A stretch of DNA of 64,000 bases from Scatomorpha sp964367935 (GTDB taxonomy: Bacteria > Bacillota > Clostridia > Oscillospirales > Oscillospiraceae), in assembly GCA_964367935.1 (NCBI GenBank), contig CAYIYZ010000007.1, forward strand, positions 1-64,000, in the 5' to 3' direction. The notes beneath the pieces are model-generated. The model saw only the letters and a list, made by a program, of their open reading frames with translations. It was not told where the DNA came from and did not search any database. Position 1 is the stretch's first letter. Every line of letters begins with the position of its first letter. The translations under genes and the position numbers were made by a program. Shown piece after piece: positions 60,526 through 64,000 of this stretch.

Positions 60526-61836
60526 TTATGATTGGTCGGAGTGCTCGACAACCCGTGCACTTAACCTTGCCTGCTTGAGCTCTAACTTGTTATCGTACAT
60601 TTTCTTATCAACGGTCTTAAAGAACTCACTAAACTCGTCTAAGGTGTTGCCGACGAAACGGTCGAAACCAAATGCAAGAGAAAACTTATGCTCTGCATTT
60701 GTGTTGGCGGTTTCGATCATACCTGTAATAGTTACTATACTCTCCGCGACCTCCTCTGCGGTGCAAGAACTCAATAAGGATACGAACTCATCGCCACCGA
60801 CACGGAAGGTCTTACCGTATTTCGAGAAACTCTCGTTGAGTGCGTAATAGGACTTTCTGATAGCTGCATCGCCCTCCATGTGTCCCAGAACGTCATTGAT
60901 AAGCTTGAGGTTATTCATATCGGCAATTACACACCAGACTTCCGTCTCCGTGCCATCGGAGAAAATATCAGCAAGCTCCTCATGGTACGCCTTGGCGTTA
61001 TATCCGCCTGTCAAGGGGTCGTTGAAGGAGTATTCGAGTAGCATAGCTTTCATTTTGTCGACAACGGCGGCTATACGTCCGATTTCGTCCTCGGTGTAGA
61101 GATGATCGGGTATCTCGATTTTCATGTTACCGGTCTCGGCAATCTCGGACAAGGATTTCTCAAGCTCGACTAAGCTTGCGCTCATGCTGCTCGAGAAGAA
61201 GCGTATGAAGAATATAGCGGCTAAGATGGCAAGTAAATTAACAAATGCGGCAGCCACAAATACGTTGAAAATTAGCTCATCGTTGTGTTCAAGGGCGAGC
61301 TCCATTGCGCGTTGTTCATTTTCTAAGAAGATGTCAATACTTTCAAAGAAGGCAGTTGCAATGGGCGTAACCACTTGCAGGGCAAAAAGTGCATCTTCGT
61401 ACTTGCCGCCCTCCATTCTGATATCGGCGGACTCTATCATGCTTTCCTTATAGATTTCCTTTTGGTCAATAATATCCAGAAATTCATCGAGTTGATCGCC
61501 GCTTAGGCGATTAGAATATTCATCCATTTTATGGTCAAGCAAGTTGAATGCAGTTATGTACTCGGCGTACAAGTATTCCCTGACCTCGGGATCGTCTTCC
61601 AAGAGGATGTCTCTGCCCAATACTCGACATACGTACATTTTCCTGATTATCTCGCTCAGCTGCTCCTTACTCCTGACATTCACATCAATAATGTTTTCCG
61701 AGGAGTTATCAATCGTGATAAGTGAATAGAAGGAGAAAAAGCTGACGGATAGTACGCATATTATAATGAACCATGTGAGGGGTATAAATTTTCTCTTAAT
61801 TGAGACATTTGATAGCCATGCTTTAAACTTATTCAT
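60526..61836 (-). CDS. Membrane-bound diguanylate cyclase
   Basis: 436 residues. Two membrane segments (about 17-37 and 188-208) frame an extracellular four-helix (4HB_MCP-like) sensor. A HAMP-like linker and a GGDEF domain with RVGGDEF (345-351) follow. Makes cyclic di-GMP from GTP. No EAL partner and no RxxD inhibitory site are evident. ATG 61836 has GGAG 8 bases upstream; the longer frame to 61908 has no site. Confidence 0.92.
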   Translation of the reverse strand: MNKFKAWLSNVSIKRKFIPLTWFIIICVLSVSFFSFYSLITIDNSSENIIDVNVRSKEQLSEIIRKMYVCRVLGRDILLEDDPEVREYLYAEYITAFNLLDHKMDEYSNRLSGDQLDEFLDIIDQKEIYKESMIESADIRMEGGKYEDALFALQVVTPIATAFFESIDIFLENEQRAMELALEHNDELIFNVFVAAAFVNLLAILAAIFFIRFFSSSMSASLVELEKSLSEIAETGNMKIEIPDHLYTEDEIGRIAAVVDKMKAMLLEYSFNDPLTGGYNAKAYHEELADIFSDGTETEVWCVIADMNNLKLINDVLGHMEGDAAIRKSYYALNESFSKYGKTFRVGGDEFVSLLSSCTAEEVAESIVTITGMIETANTNAEHKFSLAFGFDRFVGNTLDEFSEFFKTVDKKMYDNKLELKQARLSARVVEHSDQS

Positions 61837-61940
61837 AAAGTAACTCCAAACCATAATAGAAAATCGAAAATCGATTTCTACGTACAACACGTATGTACAT
61901 TCTATCACATTTCACTGCATAAAGCAACCCAAATGTTACA

Positions 61941-61987
61941 AAAATTAATACCATGACGACTTGAAATAGCGCCATGGTATTAATTTT
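61941..61987 (-). terminator. Terminator of the ParB/Noc gene
   Basis: 15-bp stem AAAATTAATACCATG/CATGGTATTAATTTT, with T's on the minus strand. Confidence 0.75.
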
Positions 61988-61998
61988 GTGCGATAAAT

Positions 61999-62820
61999 TT
62001 AACTATCTTCGTCCTTAGGGATACAGATAGTAACAATAAGGCTGTCGCCCTTATCTTCTTTCACCACGCTTGCGTCGATCCCGCCACGGTTCATGATCTC
62101 CAAACTGCGATCTAAGCTGTTTAGAAAGAGGCGCACGTCCTTTAGAATGAAAGAGCGCTTGGGCAAAGTCTTGCCTTCCGTAGAGGATTTACCACCAATC
62201 AACTCGTCTATGTACTTGTCCGTTTGTGCTACGTTGTAGGACTTGGCGATGATATGTTCTAAAGCTTTGCGCTGAGACTGTTCGTTGTTTAGGCGCAATA
62301 GTGCACGAGCGTGTCGCTCTGTGAGTCCTTGAGCTCTTATTTCACGCAAGACATCCTCGGGTAACTTGAGCAGACGCAGTTTGTTGGAGATGGCGGATTG
62401 AGATTTGCCTAATTTTTGCGCCAGTTCTTCTCTCGTGAGGTTAAAGAGGCGTATCATGTTGCGTAGGCTCTCTGCCTCTTCGAGAAAGTCTAAGTTCTCA
62501 CGCTGAAGATTTTCGACGAGCGCTAGTATGCCCGATTCCTCTAAGTCTATATCCACGATGATGCAGGGCACGCAATCGAGCTCGGCACGCATGGCGGCAC
62601 GCAGTCTGCGCTCACCGGCGACGAGTTGGTAGCGGCCACGGCATTTTCGTACGATGAGTGGATTTAGGATACCCACTTGCGCTATACTCCGAGCGAGATC
62701 TGCCATAGTGTCCTCGGCGAACAGGCGCCGTGGCTGACCGGGATTCGGGTCTATATCCTCTATGGGAAGATTAGTGATACTTGCGCTGCTGCTGCGAGGT
62801 CGTGTCTTAATTCCAAACAT
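61999..62820 (-). CDS. ParB/Noc-family DNA-binding protein
   Basis: 273 residues. The N-terminal CTPase/ParB fold has NPGQPRRLF, GERRLRAAM and ENLQRENLDFLEEA, followed by the HTH LAQKLGKSQSAISNKLRLLKLP and a C-terminal dimer part. Both Spo0J (segregation) and Noc (nucleoid occlusion) have this build; no parA lies next to it, which favours Noc. No parS-type palindrome was found nearby. Confidence 0.9.
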   Translation of the reverse strand: MFGIKTRPRSSSASITNLPIEDIDPNPGQPRRLFAEDTMADLARSIAQVGILNPLIVRKCRGRYQLVAGERRLRAAMRAELDCVPCIIVDIDLEESGILALVENLQRENLDFLEEAESLRNMIRLFNLTREELAQKLGKSQSAISNKLRLLKLPEDVLREIRAQGLTERHARALLRLNNEQSQRKALEHIIAKSYNVAQTDKYIDELIGGKSSTEGKTLPKRSFILKDVRLFLNSLDRSLEIMNRGGIDASVVKEDKGDSLIVTICIPKDEDS

Positions 62821-62918
62821 AATAATATCCCCCTGCCGACAGTGTATAATGTATAGACTATCGAAATCCCACGAAACAGAAAGGATAGTAAGTGAAAAAC
62901 CTATTTTTGCCAGATAAC

Positions 62919-63185
62919 TTATATGTAGATGCTTATCAGCACGAGTAAAATGACACCGGGTATGCCCAAGAGCCCTGCCACGAGAGCGGTTACGGTATTA
63001 ATACCTAAGGTGAATTCGAACAAAGCCTCGCCGACCATGTTAAAAATAAAGAGCAAAACAAGGCCACAGACCATGTTGATAAGAAGTTTAAGTACGAATT
63101 TGAGGGGAGTTTTTATGATTTTGATGAGCAGAATAATAAGTAAGAACGCCACGATGGCGGCGAAAATAGTGTAAGCGGTGTTCAT
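62919..63185 (-). CDS. bofA: BofA-family membrane protein
   Basis: 88 residues, hydrophobic throughout, matching the pro-sigma-K processing inhibitor BofA. In Bacillus BofA holds the SpoIVFB protease in check during sporulation. AGGAGGT precedes the ATG. It lies 23 bases after the DUF2508 (YaaL) gene, the same pairing as in other Firmicutes, though recR is absent here. Confidence 0.87.
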   Translation of the reverse strand: MNTAYTIFAAIVAFLLIILLIKIIKTPLKFVLKLLINMVCGLVLLFIFNMVGEALFEFTLGINTVTALVAGLLGIPGVILLVLISIYI

Positions 63186-63208
63186 TTAGTACCTCCTGTG
63201 TTGTGTTG

Positions 63209-63457
63209 CTATAAGAAAAAAGATTTGAGGTTGCGCACGGCGCAATCGTATTTGGATTTAAGCGCACTTATCTCGTAGATACAGGCTTCCATGACATAGG
63301 GGTCCGTAATGTCTTCAAACCTACCGTAAGCCTCGTTAAGCGAGCCTCTGATACTCTCAACTTCCTCTATGGCGGAGTTAAGTTCTGTTAGCTTATTCTT
63401 TTTTAATTTTTTGCCGTTTGAAGTGTATTTTGAGCGCTTAGATATTTTTAATGACAC
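63209..63457 (-). CDS. DUF2508 (YaaL-like) protein
   Basis: 82 residues, GTG start with AAGGTGGTG upstream. Basic N-terminus, then two helices with AIEEVESIRGSLNEAYGRFED and MEACIYEISALKSKYDCAVRNLK, as in YaaL. Role unknown; the gene travels with bofA. Confidence 0.83.
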   Translation of the reverse strand: MSLKISKRSKYTSNGKKLKKNKLTELNSAIEEVESIRGSLNEAYGRFEDITDPYVMEACIYEISALKSKYDCAVRNLKSFFL

Positions 63458-63539
63458 GGTACCACCACCTTGTCCTTATATTTTATTCAGAAGGCGGTGG
63501 ATTTAGTCATAAATTCATTAAATTTCCATGAAATAATCG

Positions 63540-63896
63540 TGAAGAGTGTGCACATAATAGACTCGGACGACGGAGCCGATGCCGAAAAGGGCGAAAAAAG
63601 AAACCCAAGGCCGGTGCCGATGCGATAGGAGCGAAAACCCCAAAGTGCAATAGCACATTGGGAGAAGCTCCATAGAGATTAAAAGCTCATGTACTGAGAA
63701 CATGGACATTGGGTCTTGAACATTGCATCTTTGGCGAAAGGCCGCCCCAAAATAAGGGCTTTCGGTGAAAGAAAAACGAAAGTGTAAAAACTTTAGTTTA
63801 AAAGAATCGGAAGAAGTCCAAAGCTGTAAGGTAGGTCGCAAGACAAACCTTTAAGCGGACAGGTGATGTGTAAAAGCATCACCTGTTTTATATTGG
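63540..63896 (+). ncRNA. Candidate structured non-coding RNA of unknown class
   Basis: A gene-free stretch with a chain of hairpins on the + strand. 63628-63671 is nested GGAGC[CCCAA[GTGC/GCAC]TTGGG]GCTCC with symmetrical internal loops. Others are at 63686-63704 (CATGT/ACATG), 63735-63767 (CGAAAG/CTTTCG) and 63828-63851 (AAGGT.GGTC-GCAA-GAC.ACCTT with a GNRA loop). It ends in a terminator at 63860-63896. It does not contain the conserved cores of RNase P RNA, tmRNA or SRP RNA as I know them. 5' end uncertain. Confidence 0.5.
63860..63896 (+). terminator. Terminator closing the candidate RNA
   Basis: 10-bp stem ACAGGTGATG/CATCACCTGT, loop TGTAAAAG, then TTTTATATT on the + strand. No coding gene ends here on that strand, so it must end an RNA. 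Confidence 0.8.
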
Positions 63897-63921
63897 GGAA
63901 TAATGTTATTTTTTGCTGTGC

Positions 63922-63950
63922 TTGCAATTTTCGGCATGCTATTATAGAAT
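63922..63950 (+). promoter_or_regulatory. Promoter of a gene starting at the right edge
   Basis: TTGCAA (63922-63927), 17-base spacer, TAGAAT (63945-63950). Confidence 0.6.
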
Positions 63951-63993
63951 GTAAGGTGATTGTAAATATTAGATTGAAAGGCGACGGATATAA

Positions 63994-64000
63994 TTGAAGA
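63994..64000 (+). CDS. Start of a gene continuing beyond the window
   Basis: GAAAGGCGACGG is a possible ribosome site, and TTG AAG A.. at 63994 would begin M-K. ATT at 63993 is out of frame with it. Only two codons are visible, so identity is unknown. Confidence 0.4.

Noticed and set aside
62821..62918. parS or Noc-binding site near the ParB/Noc gene
   Set aside because: A TGTTTCGTGGGA-like half-site occurs, but it is not a palindrome of either consensus.
63518..63841. 107-codon minus-strand frame
   Set aside because: No ribosome site, odd composition, and it covers a stretch with strong hairpins on the other strand.

Overview
The window looks like chromosomal DNA of an anaerobic, spore-forming, Gram-positive member of the Clostridia, probably from a gut or mucosal habitat. 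Signs of this are Shine-Dalgarno sites of the AGGAGG type before most genes, S-layer-homology (SLH) surface proteins, MucBP-like adhesin repeats, a 2-oxoacid:ferredoxin oxidoreductase, a BofA/YaaL sporulation-type pair and a ParB/Noc protein. The genus cannot be named from the sequence. No transposase, prophage block or CRISPR array was found.

Left part (1-6000): three tandem paralogous surface-protein genes, the first cut by the window edge. Two of them are preceded by almost identical promoter regions with precisely spaced repeats. 6000-16700: argG-argH, a zinc-ribbon/CFI-box protein, feoA-feoB, an S4 RNA-binding protein (YlmH type), a VOC protein with an HxlR regulator, and a HAD phosphatase paired with a CbxX-type AAA ATPase. 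16800-25800: a rightward run of htpG, hemW, a VanW-domain protein that seems to start at ATT, metG, a nitroreductase and a YihY-type membrane protein.

25900-35250 is the most coherent metabolic region. A leftward cluster (GntR regulator, two ketopantoate-reductase-like enzymes, a P-loop ATPase and four subunits of a 2-oxoacid:ferredoxin oxidoreductase) diverges from a YkvI-type transporter and a small membrane protein. Together they suggest import and oxidation or reduction of a 2-oxo acid. 35300-45300: a very large SLH-anchored phosphoesterase, tadA/mntP back to back, a stand-alone homologue of the bile-acid dehydratase BaiE, pta, and an XRE regulator overlapping lepA.

45300-64000: a Sir2-methyltransferase-GNAT-small membrane protein cluster, a glycosidase-amidase fusion, a LytTR/DUF3021 pair, a Na/Pi cotransporter, a complete potABCD polyamine importer behind an MFS exporter, a tRNA-Arg(CCT) whose 5' half and flank are repeated in a 152-bp tandem array, a MATE exporter (a second likely ATT start), a diguanylate cyclase, ParB/Noc, BofA and DUF2508. 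The window ends with a non-coding stretch that folds into several hairpins and may be an undescribed RNA. Several dispersed intergenic repeats link distant parts of the window.
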